64,000 nt of DNA from JAICUY01 sp963716585. GTDB lineage: Bacteria; Chloroflexota; Limnocylindria; QHBO01. A program made the position numbers and the translations under genes. The first letter of the stretch is position 1; each line of letters starts with the position of its first letter. Shown here one piece after another: positions 52,183 to 60,896 of this stretch. The notes below the pieces were generated by a model, which worked only from the letters and a program-made list of their open reading frames with translations, had not been told where the DNA came from and ran no database searches. The stretch spans positions 744,001-808,000 of the forward strand of contig CAVQTN010000002.1 of NCBI GenBank assembly GCA_963716585.1, read 5' to 3'.

Positions 52183-53682
52183 TCACGGCGAAGACCGTTT
52201 CCACACGACGGAGCCCGCGCCTGTAGACGCGGGCCTTCGTCGATCCATTCCAGCGAGGGGTGTGCGTGCAGGGTAAATCACGTGATCAATGCCGTAACGG
52301 TCGAGGATGGCCTGCGGATCTCTCTCCAGCCCGATGATCGATACGTACTCGCGAATCACGGCGTCACCGTAGACATCGGCGCGACCGTCGATGAAGATCG
52401 GCTGCGTCGGCAGCATCAGCCCCAGGTAGCCGCCCCACTCGTACTTGTTGAAGATCCGCGCGCCGGCGTCGTGGGCCTGCAGCCATGCGACCGCGTCCAC
52501 CGGGAACTCCTTCGCGATCTCCTCGTGCTGGCTGATCGGCGTGGCACGCGCCACGGCCAGCCCGATACCGCCGACCAGCAGCAGCGCGACCAGGACCGTG
52601 TTGGCGAGTGCCAGGCCGCCACGCGCGGGCTGCGTCAACCGGACCAGGACAGGCGACCAGCGGCGGCCGATGGCCGAATCGGAAATGGCCGGTGAAAGGT
52701 TGATGGCCACGATGGCCGCCCCGATGGGTCCGGTGATCAACAGGAAGCGCACCGCGAGGACCGACATGGCGGTCACGCCGAGCAGGATGAGGACGTCGGC
52801 CAGCCGAATCGTGCGACGCGCAAGCGCAAGCGTCGGCAGCACGCCCAGGAGGACGAACCCGAGCAGCAGCCAGCCGAACAGATTGCTCAGGCTGGCGCGC
52901 TGCCACTCGCCGACGAAGTCCGACAGCGCACCGATGCCGACGGTGTAGCCCGGATAGCTGTAAATCGCCACGCCGTTCGGGTTGATGACCAGCGCCGCCG
53001 CGGAGACCGCCAGCATGGCTGCCAGCCAGCCGAGTCGCTGCCAGGGCAGCGGTTCGGGCGCAACCGGTCGGCGCAGTGTGCGGTCGACAGCTTCGCCCAC
53101 CAGCACCGCGCCGCCGAACAGGAAGAGCAGCAGCCAGCCGGCGTGCAGGTTGACCCACAGGACCGCCACGAACGGCAGCAGGGCCGGCCAGCGGCGCCGG
53201 CCATCGGCCAGGTAGGTCCACAGCAGCCAGACCACGACGGAGCCCAACAGCAGGTCCACGACCTGGACGCGCACGCCAAGCACCGGCCCGGCCAGCACCA
53301 GGGCGACCGAGAACCACACCACGCGGCCGAACCATCCGCCGCCTGGCCGCCGCAGGCTCACCGCGCGCCAGAGCACCCCGAAGGCCGCCACCACCACAAC
53401 GGCTGCAGCAAGCGAAAGGACCGTCATGCCCCAGTCACCGAGCCCGTAGCCGAGCGAAAGGAGCACGTTGCTGAGCCAATCCTGGCTAATCCACGAGTGC
53501 CCCGCTGCGGTCAAACTCCAGGTGTCGACCGCCGGGATCGCGCCGGTCCGCAGGACCTCATCGCCCGCGCGGATGTGCCACCACACGTCGGGATCGATGA
53601 GCGTCCACGTCGCCCTTGTTAAGAGCGCAACGGCGAAGAAGGCGACGATCACGGCGGTGCTGCCTCTTGCCACGGCCCTCAT
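52183..53682 (-). CDS. Polytopic membrane protein, GT-C-like (homologue of 33236-34690)
   Basis: 499 residues, about ten helices. The first loop is DPDVWWHIRAGDEVLRTGAI, then VDTWSLTAAGHSWISQDWLS. The soluble end has RIFNKYEWGGYLGLMLPTQP and IFIDGRADVYGDAVIREYVS, then DHVIYPARTP. These match the protein at 33236 block by block. The last 25 residues look scrambled: a neighbouring frame reads SLEWIDEGPRLQ, so two compensating one-base changes near 52240 are possible. ATG 53682 overlaps the upstream GT87 stop as ATGA. The function is unknown; context points to polyprenyl-linked sugar chemistry. Confidence 0.75.
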   Translation of the reverse strand: MRAVARGSTAVIVAFFAVALLTRATWTLIDPDVWWHIRAGDEVLRTGAIPAVDTWSLTAAGHSWISQDWLSNVLLSLGYGLGDWGMTVLSLAAAVVVVAAFGVLWRAVSLRRPGGGWFGRVVWFSVALVLAGPVLGVRVQVVDLLLGSVVVWLLWTYLADGRRRWPALLPFVAVLWVNLHAGWLLLFLFGGAVLVGEAVDRTLRRPVAPEPLPWQRLGWLAAMLAVSAAALVINPNGVAIYSYPGYTVGIGALSDFVGEWQRASLSNLFGWLLLGFVLLGVLPTLALARRTIRLADVLILLGVTAMSVLAVRFLLITGPIGAAIVAINLSPAISDSAIGRRWSPVLVRLTQPARGGLALANTVLVALLLVGGIGLAVARATPISQHEEIAKEFPVDAVAWLQAHDAGARIFNKYEWGGYLGLMLPTQPIFIDGRADVYGDAVIREYVSIIGLERDPQAILDRYGIDHVIYPARTPLAGMDRRRPASTGAGSVVWKRSSP

Positions 53683-54533
53683 GCGATCTGGCTTCGTCGG
53701 CCCCGCGCGGGCGGCGGGTGGCGGATGAGATAGATCGCCGCCAGCAGCATGGCGAGGCTGTCCGGCCACAGGATGGGAACCGCGATGGTCGCGGCGACCG
53801 GTACCAGCCACGCGCGATTCATCAACGCTCCGAGCGTCACCATGACCGCCGCGACGAGAACGCGGCCGACGAGCAGCAGCATGTAGCCGCCACCCGCGGT
53901 CGCCGTGTCGCCGGTGAGCCGGTCGACCCAGGCAAACCACAGATGCGGCCCGATCGCGAACGATGCGGCCGAGATGGCAGCCGTCACACCGAGTGCGATG
54001 GCAAGCCGTCGCCACTCGCGCCTGATGGCGAACCACAGGAGGCCGACGCCCGGGGTCACCTTCGTCAGGAGCACGAAGGACCAGCTGGCGGGGTAGCGCA
54101 GGCCAATGGCGATCGCGACGCCGAGCATGAGGTGGATGTTCCCGATGAAGACATCGCGGAACACGAAGGGCAGCAGCGTCAACGCCAGCGCGCCCCCGAC
54201 CGGCGTCACCAGGAATGCCAGCGCGGCGATGCTCAACCCGGTCCACAGGGCATGGAACAGTTCCCAGGGGAGCAGGCGCGCCGGGGTGAGTGCCTCGATG
54301 AACGCCGGCGAATAGAGGTATGCGCCGGGCATTCCGATCTGTGGACCGGGATACGGGTCCTCCAGCGATGTACCCCAGTACGTCCGCGCATCGATGCCAT
54401 GGATGCCCCCCTGGTCGGGGACCAGGAGCGCCCAGCGCACCAGTAGATATGCGATCGCTAGAGCCGTGGCACCACGCCAGATCGTCGGCGCCGCGGCGTG
54501 CCAGTTGCGCATTGCGAGGCCGGACGTGCTCAT
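53679..54533 (-). CDS. GT87 (DUF2029) membrane glycosyltransferase, LYSPAF subtype
   Basis: 284 residues. First loop: IDARTYWGTSLEDPYPGP, with the Asp expected for GT-C catalysis, then YLYSPAFIEALTPARLLPWE. Signature: VLLTKVTPGVGLLWFAIRR and IGPHLWFAWVDRLTGD. Same subtype as 34519, 56207 and 63340. Starts and stops overlap both neighbours by 4 bases (ATGA). Donor is probably a polyprenyl-phosphate hexose; the acceptor is unknown. Confidence 0.87.
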   Translation of the reverse strand: MSTSGLAMRNWHAAAPTIWRGATALAIAYLLVRWALLVPDQGGIHGIDARTYWGTSLEDPYPGPQIGMPGAYLYSPAFIEALTPARLLPWELFHALWTGLSIAALAFLVTPVGGALALTLLPFVFRDVFIGNIHLMLGVAIAIGLRYPASWSFVLLTKVTPGVGLLWFAIRREWRRLAIALGVTAAISAASFAIGPHLWFAWVDRLTGDTATAGGGYMLLLVGRVLVAAVMVTLGALMNRAWLVPVAATIAVPILWPDSLAMLLAAIYLIRHPPPARGRRSQIA

Positions 54534-55390
54534 CGATGAGCGCTTCCGGTTGTCACATCTCTGGCCCGACCCCAGGGGCTCTCGAGAAACAGCATGAGGA
54601 AGTAGTAGGGCAGCCAATACGGGCTCGCGGCAAGCGACGCGATGCCCAGGCGGCCGCGCCAGGTGCAGTAGGCCGCGATCACCAGGCCGATGGGCACCCA
54701 GGCCAGCCCGATCAGCCGGGACGGTCCGAAATTGAGCGCAGAGCCGATCTCCGTGGATGAGCCGATGAGGGCGCCGATCCACGGCGCCGCCCAGCCGCTG
54801 AGAAGGACGATCGCGGCCTGCACGATGAACATGACGGCAAACGGCACGCGCCAGCGGGGATGCTTCCAGAGCAGCCAGACGGCCACCGGCAGCATGAGCG
54901 GCCGGGGGGCGAGCAGCAGCAGCCCCAGAAAGCCGCCGATGGCCCACGACCGCCCGGCGAGCGACCAGACCGCCAGCAGCAGCACGAAGATCATGATGTT
55001 CCCGGCTTCGACGTCGAACCAGAACGGCCACGAGAGCAGGACGAGCACCGCGAGCCATGGCGATCGAAGCCCAAGGGATGCCGCGGCGACGACGTGCAGC
55101 GCTCGCCAGGCGAGCGGACCGATCGGAGCGATGGCCGCGAACAGATAGGCGAGCAGCGGCGAATACCGGAACGCGTAGTTGTCCTCGGCGGCATAGAGCG
55201 CGCCGCCGTGTACGGCACGTTGGCCAGCCTCGCCGAAGATCGTCCAATCGGCTCCGGCGCCGCCGTGCAGCATCGTCCAGTCGGTCCGCGTGAACAGGTA
55301 GAAGTTGAGCAGGACGAGCAGGGCAAGGACCGCTCCGCCGAGGACGAAGCGCGGAGAGACCCGGTGGAAGGCAACCGCCGAGCTGGTCAC
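54530..55390 (-). CDS. GT87 (DUF2029) membrane glycosyltransferase, FRYSPLLAYLF subtype
   Basis: 286 residues. After the first helix: GADWTIFGEAGQRAVHGGAL, then FRYSPLLAYLFAAIAPIGPL, WFDVEAGNIMIFVLLLAVWS and LAPRPLMLPVAVWLLWKHPR. The end has RGRLGIASLAASPYWLPYYF. The subtype lacks the LLTKVTPG block. The broken plus-strand gene at 50596 is its closest relative here. GTG 55390 overlaps the previous stop as GTGA. Confidence 0.85.
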   Translation of the reverse strand: MTSSAVAFHRVSPRFVLGGAVLALLVLLNFYLFTRTDWTMLHGGAGADWTIFGEAGQRAVHGGALYAAEDNYAFRYSPLLAYLFAAIAPIGPLAWRALHVVAAASLGLRSPWLAVLVLLSWPFWFDVEAGNIMIFVLLLAVWSLAGRSWAIGGFLGLLLLAPRPLMLPVAVWLLWKHPRWRVPFAVMFIVQAAIVLLSGWAAPWIGALIGSSTEIGSALNFGPSRLIGLAWVPIGLVIAAYCTWRGRLGIASLAASPYWLPYYFLMLFLESPWGRARDVTTGSAHR

Positions 55391-56217
55391 GGCCGCACCT
55401 TCGGATCCTTGCGGTTGACGGCACCCAGTGCCAGGAAGCTGGGCTGGTAGTAGCTCCAGCGCGGGATCGCGAAGAGCACCGCCACGGACGCCGCCAGCCA
55501 GCCATACCGGGTCCGTGCCAGCCACCATGCAACGGCGGTCAGCGCCGCAGCCACGACGAGTGCCAGCCACGATGGGATCGGTCCCGCCGCTGCTGCCACG
55601 TCGATCGGGTAGTGCGACAGGTCGAAGGCCAGCATCGGCAGCGTCAGGGCGGCGGTCAGCGCCAGCGTCCATCCGGCGCGCGTCCATTCCCGCCGCCCGA
55701 CGTAGACGGCTACGAGCAGCAGCGGCGTTGCCTTCAGCGACGCCGCCACGGCAATCCAGAGTGGCCCGCTGCGACGCTCGAGCCCGAAGAGCAGCAGCGC
55801 CAGCAGGATGGGTTGCACGTTGCCGGAGGTTGCCGCGGGGATGAGCAGCGCGGCCAGGAGGAGTCCCATCAGTATCGCTGCGGTGCCTCCTGCTCGGACG
55901 ACACCCCAGATGCAGAAGCCGGTGGCAACCAGGCATGCCGCCTCCCACAGGCCGTAGGCAATGGACTGCGGCAGAAGCGTCAGCGGTACCCAGAGCGCGG
56001 CGAACCAGGGCGCATAGCGATACACCTCGGACACGTCCTGGCTGGCCAGTGCGGGGTAGAGCGGAGCTCCCTCCTTCAGGCGTGCCGCCGCTTGCCAGTA
56101 CGCATCTGCATCCTGCAGCCACCAGCTCGCGCTGATCTGGCCCAGCGCAAGGACGGCGAGCGCCAGCAGGCACGCGACCGAGATCGCCTGAGCGGCGCGC
56201 ACCGACCTAGGTTGCAT
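55387..56217 (-). CDS. GT87 (DUF2029) membrane glycosyltransferase, DMDAYW subtype
   Basis: 276 residues, about eight helices. First loop: LQDADAYWQAAARLKEG, then VYRYAPWFAALWVPLTLLPQ. Middle: TSGNVQPILLALLLFGLERR, then SGPLWIAVAASLKATPLLL. These blocks are shared with 59158, 60027 and 60871. It overlaps the upstream gene by 11 bases and the downstream one by 4. In this subtype the sugar donor and acceptor are unknown. Confidence 0.86.
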   Translation of the reverse strand: MQPRSVRAAQAISVACLLALAVLALGQISASWWLQDADAYWQAAARLKEGAPLYPALASQDVSEVYRYAPWFAALWVPLTLLPQSIAYGLWEAACLVATGFCIWGVVRAGGTAAILMGLLLAALLIPAATSGNVQPILLALLLFGLERRSGPLWIAVAASLKATPLLLVAVYVGRREWTRAGWTLALTAALTLPMLAFDLSHYPIDVAAAAGPIPSWLALVVAAALTAVAWWLARTRYGWLAASVAVLFAIPRWSYYQPSFLALGAVNRKDPKVRP

Positions 56218-57094
56218 GCGTGTTGCGCTGTCGGCGGGACGCCATCAACATCGCCGCGACCGCGACGAGCATCGCGAAGCCGTCGTAGACCCAGATGATC
56301 GGCAGGGCGACGAACGCCGCGGCGGGAACGGTCCAGGCCCTGTTCGTCACGCCTCCCCAAACGACGAGTGCGAGGGCGCCCACCAGCCGGATGACGAGTG
56401 GCACGGCGACATGCAGGCCGGCCGGTGGAGTCCCGAGGTTCGAGCGCAGGATCGAGAACCAGTCGTACCACAGCTGCGGGGCGACGATGAACGACGCCAG
56501 GGCGAGCCCTGCCGTGATGGCCAGGGCGGTACCCAATCGACGCCACTCGCGGCGAACGGCGAACCATACGAGTCCCACGCCGGGCGTCACCTTCGTCAGC
56601 AGGACGAAGCTCCACGTGCCCGGATGGCGGAAGCCGGCCACGACGGCCGCTCCCAGGATCAGATGGACGTTGCCGGTCAGCAGGTCCTGCCACAGGGGGG
56701 CGGCCGGGATGAGGAGCACGACCGCCGCCCAGCGCAGGCCGAGCAGGTAGACCAGGCTTCCCAGCGAGATCGCGGCGAGGGCCGCATAGAACGCATGTGC
56801 CGGCAGCCACTGGACGAGCATCAGCAGCTGGACGATGACCGGCGAATACAGGAATGCCCCCTCGCTGCCGGCGTGTGACACCGCATATGGCTGCGAAGCG
56901 TCGAAGGCCCGAAACGCGTCGGCATCGACGTGGCTGCCGGCGGTCACGACGAAGAGCCACACCCAGGCGAGGAAGGCGACCGCCAGAAGGCTTGCGATAT
57001 CCCCGGCCAGGCCCGTGCGCGTGCGGGCTGATCGCGGGACCGTCGCGGCCCGCCAGCTGCGCTCGACAAGCCCCGGCCGCGAAAGGCTCTTCAC
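56207..57094 (-). CDS. GT87 (DUF2029) membrane glycosyltransferase, LYSPAF subtype
   Basis: 295 residues from GTG 57094 (MKSLSRPGLVER). Loop: VDADAFRAFDASQPYAV, then FLYSPVIVQLLMLVQWLPAH. Signature: VLLTKVTPGVGLVWFAVRR and VAPQLWYDWFSILRSN. Longer in-frame upstream sequence exists but is not family-like. It lies 40 bases after the spermidine-synthase-fold gene and overlaps the next GT87 gene. Confidence 0.86.
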   Translation of the reverse strand: MKSLSRPGLVERSWRAATVPRSARTRTGLAGDIASLLAVAFLAWVWLFVVTAGSHVDADAFRAFDASQPYAVSHAGSEGAFLYSPVIVQLLMLVQWLPAHAFYAALAAISLGSLVYLLGLRWAAVVLLIPAAPLWQDLLTGNVHLILGAAVVAGFRHPGTWSFVLLTKVTPGVGLVWFAVRREWRRLGTALAITAGLALASFIVAPQLWYDWFSILRSNLGTPPAGLHVAVPLVIRLVGALALVVWGGVTNRAWTVPAAAFVALPIIWVYDGFAMLVAVAAMLMASRRQRNTHAT

Positions 57095-57134
57095 TCGCGG
57101 AGCCTGGACCAGCCGGACAGGAAGCAAACGCGGG

Positions 57135-59165
57135 TCATGTCTCCAGCGCGCGAGCCGGCCCATGCGCCGGCTGGATGGTCTCCGTTTCGCGCAGCGCGAC
57201 CAGCTGCCCGCGCCCGCTGAGATAGGCAAGCGTGTACAGGACGGCCACCAGGACGGCGAGCGCCTGGTACCCGGTGATCAGCGACGCGTACTCGAGGATG
57301 CCGCCCACCATGGCGCCCAGGAGGTTGGCACCAAATGCGACCGTCGAGGCGCTGACGCTCTGGAAGCGCTGGGCGAACACCAGGTTGGCGATGAAGATCG
57401 GCGTGAACCAGAGGCCGATCGCGGCGAGGAACCGGGGCGCGGTGGCGAGCCCCAGCAGCGCGTCGGCGGGGACGAACCAGCTCACCAGGACCATGAGCAC
57501 CAGCACGAGGTAGATGATGTCCGGCCGAGGCAGGCGGAAGCGGCGCGTGACCTCGATGGCCGCCAGCACCGAAGCCAGGACTCCCGCGAACACGAGCGCA
57601 TTGACGAACCACGTCGTGCCGAACAGCAGCGCGAACTGGACCACGCCCTTCGTCTCCAGGAGCAGGAACGCCGCGCCCATGAAGAACAGGTCAAGGTAGC
57701 TGCCCATGCGCCGATACGGACCGGCGACCACGCGAGTCATGGCCAGCGACGCCGCCAGGATGAGCCCGATGACGAGCAGGTAGAAGGCGGGAATCCCGCG
57801 ATCCTTGAGGTAGAGGAACGGGTAGTCGTCCCGGGCCGGTGTCGGCGCCGACGCGCCGAGTGCCGCCAGGGTGCCGCCCCGGCAATCGACACCGGCCTGC
57901 TCGAGGCCAACCGTCAGGACCGCCAGGTGCCCGATGTTGCCGACGCTGTCCTCGCAGGCAGGATGGCCGTAGACGACCTCCAGGGTGCGCGCCAGCCGGT
58001 CGATGAGCCACGACTCGCGGTAGTAGTTGTACATGGCGAACACGCCGTTCGGCTTGAGATGCTCCCGGGCCGAGCTCATCGCCTCCTGCGTGAAGAGGTA
58101 GCTCTCCAGGCGCAGGCTCGACTGGCCCTGGACGAGCGTCAGCGAATCGGGGAGGGCAAACAGGACGAGGTCGTAGCTTCGATCCGTCTGCTCGAGGAAC
58201 GCGCGGCCGTCGTTGATGTGGGTCTCGACACGCGGATCCTGGTAGGGAAGGTCCGGATGCAGCTGCGCCCCCAGTTGCTGGAGCTTCGGGTCGATCTCCA
58301 CGGCATCCACGTGGCCCGCGCCGTTCGCCAGCGCGATGGCGACGTCACTGCCGTTTCCCGCACCCACGATCAGGACGTTGTCGAGTTTCTTCGCCTGATT
58401 TCGCTCGTACGGCACGAAGTACGTCGGGTCGCTCGCCCGCCGAAGCTCGACCGACTGGACCGACTGGTGTGGGATGCCATTCACGTTGATGTCGTAGGTC
58501 CCGCGCCCCGCTGGAACGGGCTGAACTGCGACCTTGTAGTACGGCGACCAGCTGAAGGCGGGAACCATCGACTCCCGCCCCAGGACGAAGACGAGCGCCA
58601 CCACGGCGAGCACCTGCAGCACCAGCCAGCCCCGCTGGCGCAGGACCAGGAACAATGCGCCGACCACGATTCCCCAGGCCACCGGCGGCGCCCACACGAA
58701 CGACAGCGCGGAGAAGCCCACGATCCCCAGCAGGCTGCCGGTGATATCCCAACGGTAGGCTTCGAGTGGCGGGAAGGTCACGAACGTGCGAGCCACGCCC
58801 TCGCCGATCATGGCCATGACCGCGGCGACCGCGACGAAGATGATCGGCAGGGTGAGCCACGGCGGAAGGCCGCTGGGACTCAGGTTTCCGAAGTAGATGA
58901 GATCGCTGCCGCTGCGGTCGATCTCGACCGGAAAGATGATGACGAACCCGACGAAGAGCGCCAGGACGATGGGCGCGTACCGGAAGGAGTCGAACTTCGC
59001 CTCGCCGCGCAGGAAGCCCAGGCCGATGCCCAGGAAGCTCCCCAACAGCACGAAGTTCGAGAAGTAGGACAGGTAGACGACGTTCGATCCCGTCCAGCGG
59101 ATCAGGGCCAGCTCGGTGAAGAGCATCAGGAAGCTCAGCAGCACGAGGCGGAGGCGTCTATCCAT
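57135..59165 (-). CDS. Membrane protein with embedded spermidine-synthase-like methyltransferase fold
   Basis: 676 residues. Residues 1-225: about seven helices (LVLLSFLMLFTELALIRWTG, YRWDITGSLLGIVGFSALSF). Residues 225-430: a Rossmann domain with VLIVGAGNGSDVAIALANGA, VDAVEIDPKLQQLGAQLHPD, VETHINDGRAFLEQTDRSYD and LKPNGVFAMYNYYRESWLID. Residues 455-660: six or seven more helices. The aspartate-rich motif that binds the amine in true spermidine synthases is absent (the strand reads VLFALPDSL). A soluble AdoMet-type domain between two helix bundles is known from uncharacterised SpeE-like membrane proteins. The reaction is unknown. It sits inside the GT87 operon and overlaps the upstream GT87 stop by 8 bases. 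Confidence 0.8.
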   Translation of the reverse strand: MDRRLRLVLLSFLMLFTELALIRWTGSNVVYLSYFSNFVLLGSFLGIGLGFLRGEAKFDSFRYAPIVLALFVGFVIIFPVEIDRSGSDLIYFGNLSPSGLPPWLTLPIIFVAVAAVMAMIGEGVARTFVTFPPLEAYRWDITGSLLGIVGFSALSFVWAPPVAWGIVVGALFLVLRQRGWLVLQVLAVVALVFVLGRESMVPAFSWSPYYKVAVQPVPAGRGTYDINVNGIPHQSVQSVELRRASDPTYFVPYERNQAKKLDNVLIVGAGNGSDVAIALANGAGHVDAVEIDPKLQQLGAQLHPDLPYQDPRVETHINDGRAFLEQTDRSYDLVLFALPDSLTLVQGQSSLRLESYLFTQEAMSSAREHLKPNGVFAMYNYYRESWLIDRLARTLEVVYGHPACEDSVGNIGHLAVLTVGLEQAGVDCRGGTLAALGASAPTPARDDYPFLYLKDRGIPAFYLLVIGLILAASLAMTRVVAGPYRRMGSYLDLFFMGAAFLLLETKGVVQFALLFGTTWFVNALVFAGVLASVLAAIEVTRRFRLPRPDIIYLVLVLMVLVSWFVPADALLGLATAPRFLAAIGLWFTPIFIANLVFAQRFQSVSASTVAFGANLLGAMVGGILEYASLITGYQALAVLVAVLYTLAYLSGRGQLVALRETETIQPAHGPARALET

Positions 59166-60030
59166 TCGGCGAATCTCCGTTCGGTGGCGTTGGGTTGGCC
59201 GCTCCGACGAGCAGCAGGCTGAGGTCGATGAGGCTCACGCGGGGCAGGAGAGCGAACAATCCGGCCGACGCCGCCAGCCACGCGAATTTGGTCCGGGCAA
59301 GGGTAAGCGTCGCCACCACCGCGGCAATGGCACCGACGGCGTAGAGAACGGGACTTGTGGCCAACAGCGGGCTGGGCGAATCGCCGAATCCGGCCGGGTA
59401 GTCGGCCAGGTCATAGAGCAGCGCCGGCAGCCAGAGCAGTGCAGCGACCGCTACCGCGATCGCGAATCGCCTCCACTCCCGCCGGCCGAGATACACGAGC
59501 GCATAGAACAGGGGAAAGACCTTCAGCGAGGCGGCCACACCGATCCACAGCGGCCCCGATCGCCGGGTGACGGTATGGACCAGGACGGCGACGAGCAGCG
59601 GCTGCACGTTGCCACTCGCCGCCGACCACAGGAGCAGCGATCCAAAGAACGCCGCGACGGCCAGGCGCGTCAACGTGGGCCGCGCCAGGATCGGGAGAAC
59701 GGCGATGCCGCTGGCACCCACCAGGATCGCGGACCACAGCGCGCCGACGATCGCCTTGGGCAGCAAGGTCAGCGGGATCCAGGCCCAGGCGAACCACGGC
59801 GCGTATTTGTAGATGTCGACCGCCGCCGGGTCGACCACCGGCGGATAGAGCGCCGCGCCATGGCGCAGGCGCATGGCGGCGTTCCAGTAGGCGTCCATGT
59901 CGGACAGCGACCAGTCGCCGAGGCGCTGGATGACGTTCGCCAGGCTCCAGCCGATGACGATCGCCAGCGCGAGGATGCGGGCCGTGCGCATCGGCCATGT
60001 CGGGCCGGTTGCCATCGCCAAGGCGGTCAT
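59158..60030 (-). CDS. GT87 (DUF2029) membrane glycosyltransferase, DMDAYW subtype
   Basis: 290 residues. Loop: LSDMDAYWNAAMRLRHG, then IYKYAPWFAWAWIPLTLLPK. Middle: ASGNVQPLLVAVLVHTVTRR, then SGPLWIGVAASLKVFPLFYA. It is very close to the next gene upstream (60027), with identical DMDAYWNAAMRLR, so the two arose by recent duplication. ATG 60030 overlaps the upstream stop as ATGA. Confidence 0.87.
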   Translation of the reverse strand: MTALAMATGPTWPMRTARILALAIVIGWSLANVIQRLGDWSLSDMDAYWNAAMRLRHGAALYPPVVDPAAVDIYKYAPWFAWAWIPLTLLPKAIVGALWSAILVGASGIAVLPILARPTLTRLAVAAFFGSLLLWSAASGNVQPLLVAVLVHTVTRRSGPLWIGVAASLKVFPLFYALVYLGRREWRRFAIAVAVAALLWLPALLYDLADYPAGFGDSPSPLLATSPVLYAVGAIAAVVATLTLARTKFAWLAASAGLFALLPRVSLIDLSLLLVGAANPTPPNGDSPNG

Positions 60031-60896
60031 GGCTTGGCCGGCCGTCCGTCGCGGATGCCGACCAGCAGCTGGGGCAGGTCGAGCAGCGTGATGCGCGGCA
60101 GCGCGACGAGCACCGCGGCGGCGGCGCTCAGCCGGTCGTACGGCGACCGGCGCGCGGCAAGCAGCACGGTGACTGCCGCCAGGAGGGCAACCCCCGCGGC
60201 GTACAGCAATGGCGAGATCGCCAGCAGTGGCGAGGGCGCGTCTCCGGAGCCGGCGGGGTACGCGCGCAGGTCGACCAGCAGGAAGGGCGCCGCCAGCAGC
60301 GCCGCGACGGCAACCGAGGCAGCCGCCCGCCACCACTGGCGCCGTGCGACGTAGATCAGCGCGTAGAGCAGCGGCACTGCCTTGAGCGATGCGGTGAGGC
60401 CAACCCAGAGCGGACCGCTGCGCCGCTCCAGGCCGTGCACCAGCGCAGCCACCAGCAGGGGCTGCACGTTGCCGACCGATGCCGCCCAGACGAGGAAGCT
60501 GCCCAGCAGGAATGCGACAGCCAGCGCCGTCAACCCGCCACGCCGCAGCGGCCACAGGGCCGCCAGCGTCCCGGCGAGCAGGGCGACGGACCAGGCGAAG
60601 CCGACGATCACCTTGGGCACGAACGTCAGCGGCACCCACGCGGCCGCGAACCACGGCGCGTAGCGGTAGACATCGGCCGCGCTCGGATCGGCCAGCGGCG
60701 GATACAGCGACTGGCCATCGCGCAGGCGCATCGCCGCATTCCAGTAGGCATCCATGTCCGATAGCGACCACGCCGCGACGTGGAAGGCGATATTCGAGAT
60801 GCTCCAGCCGATGACGATGGCCAGCACGACCAGCCGCGCGACGCGCGCCGGCGCGAGCGAGCCGGACAGGCTAGCCGTGTGACTGAGCGAGGTCAT
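60027..60896 (-). CDS. GT87 (DUF2029) membrane glycosyltransferase, DMDAYW subtype
   Basis: 289 residues. Loop: LSDMDAYWNAAMRLRDG, then VYRYAPWFAAAWVPLTFVPK. Middle: SVGNVQPLLVAALVHGLERR, then SGPLWVGLTASLKAVPLLYA. The end ALPRITLLDLPQLLVGIRDG aligns with LLPRVSLIDLSLLLVGAAN of its neighbour. It overlaps the upstream GT87 gene by 26 bases. Confidence 0.87.
   Translation of the reverse strand: MTSLSHTASLSGSLAPARVARLVVLAIVIGWSISNIAFHVAAWSLSDMDAYWNAAMRLRDGQSLYPPLADPSAADVYRYAPWFAAAWVPLTFVPKVIVGFAWSVALLAGTLAALWPLRRGGLTALAVAFLLGSFLVWAASVGNVQPLLVAALVHGLERRSGPLWVGLTASLKAVPLLYALIYVARRQWWRAAASVAVAALLAAPFLLVDLRAYPAGSGDAPSPLLAISPLLYAAGVALLAAVTVLLAARRSPYDRLSAAAAVLVALPRITLLDLPQLLVGIRDGRPAKP

Noticed and set aside
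57135..59165. Naming the gene speE (spermidine synthase)
   Set aside because: The AdoMet-type fold is present but the amine-binding Asp motif is not, and the protein is mostly membrane helices.
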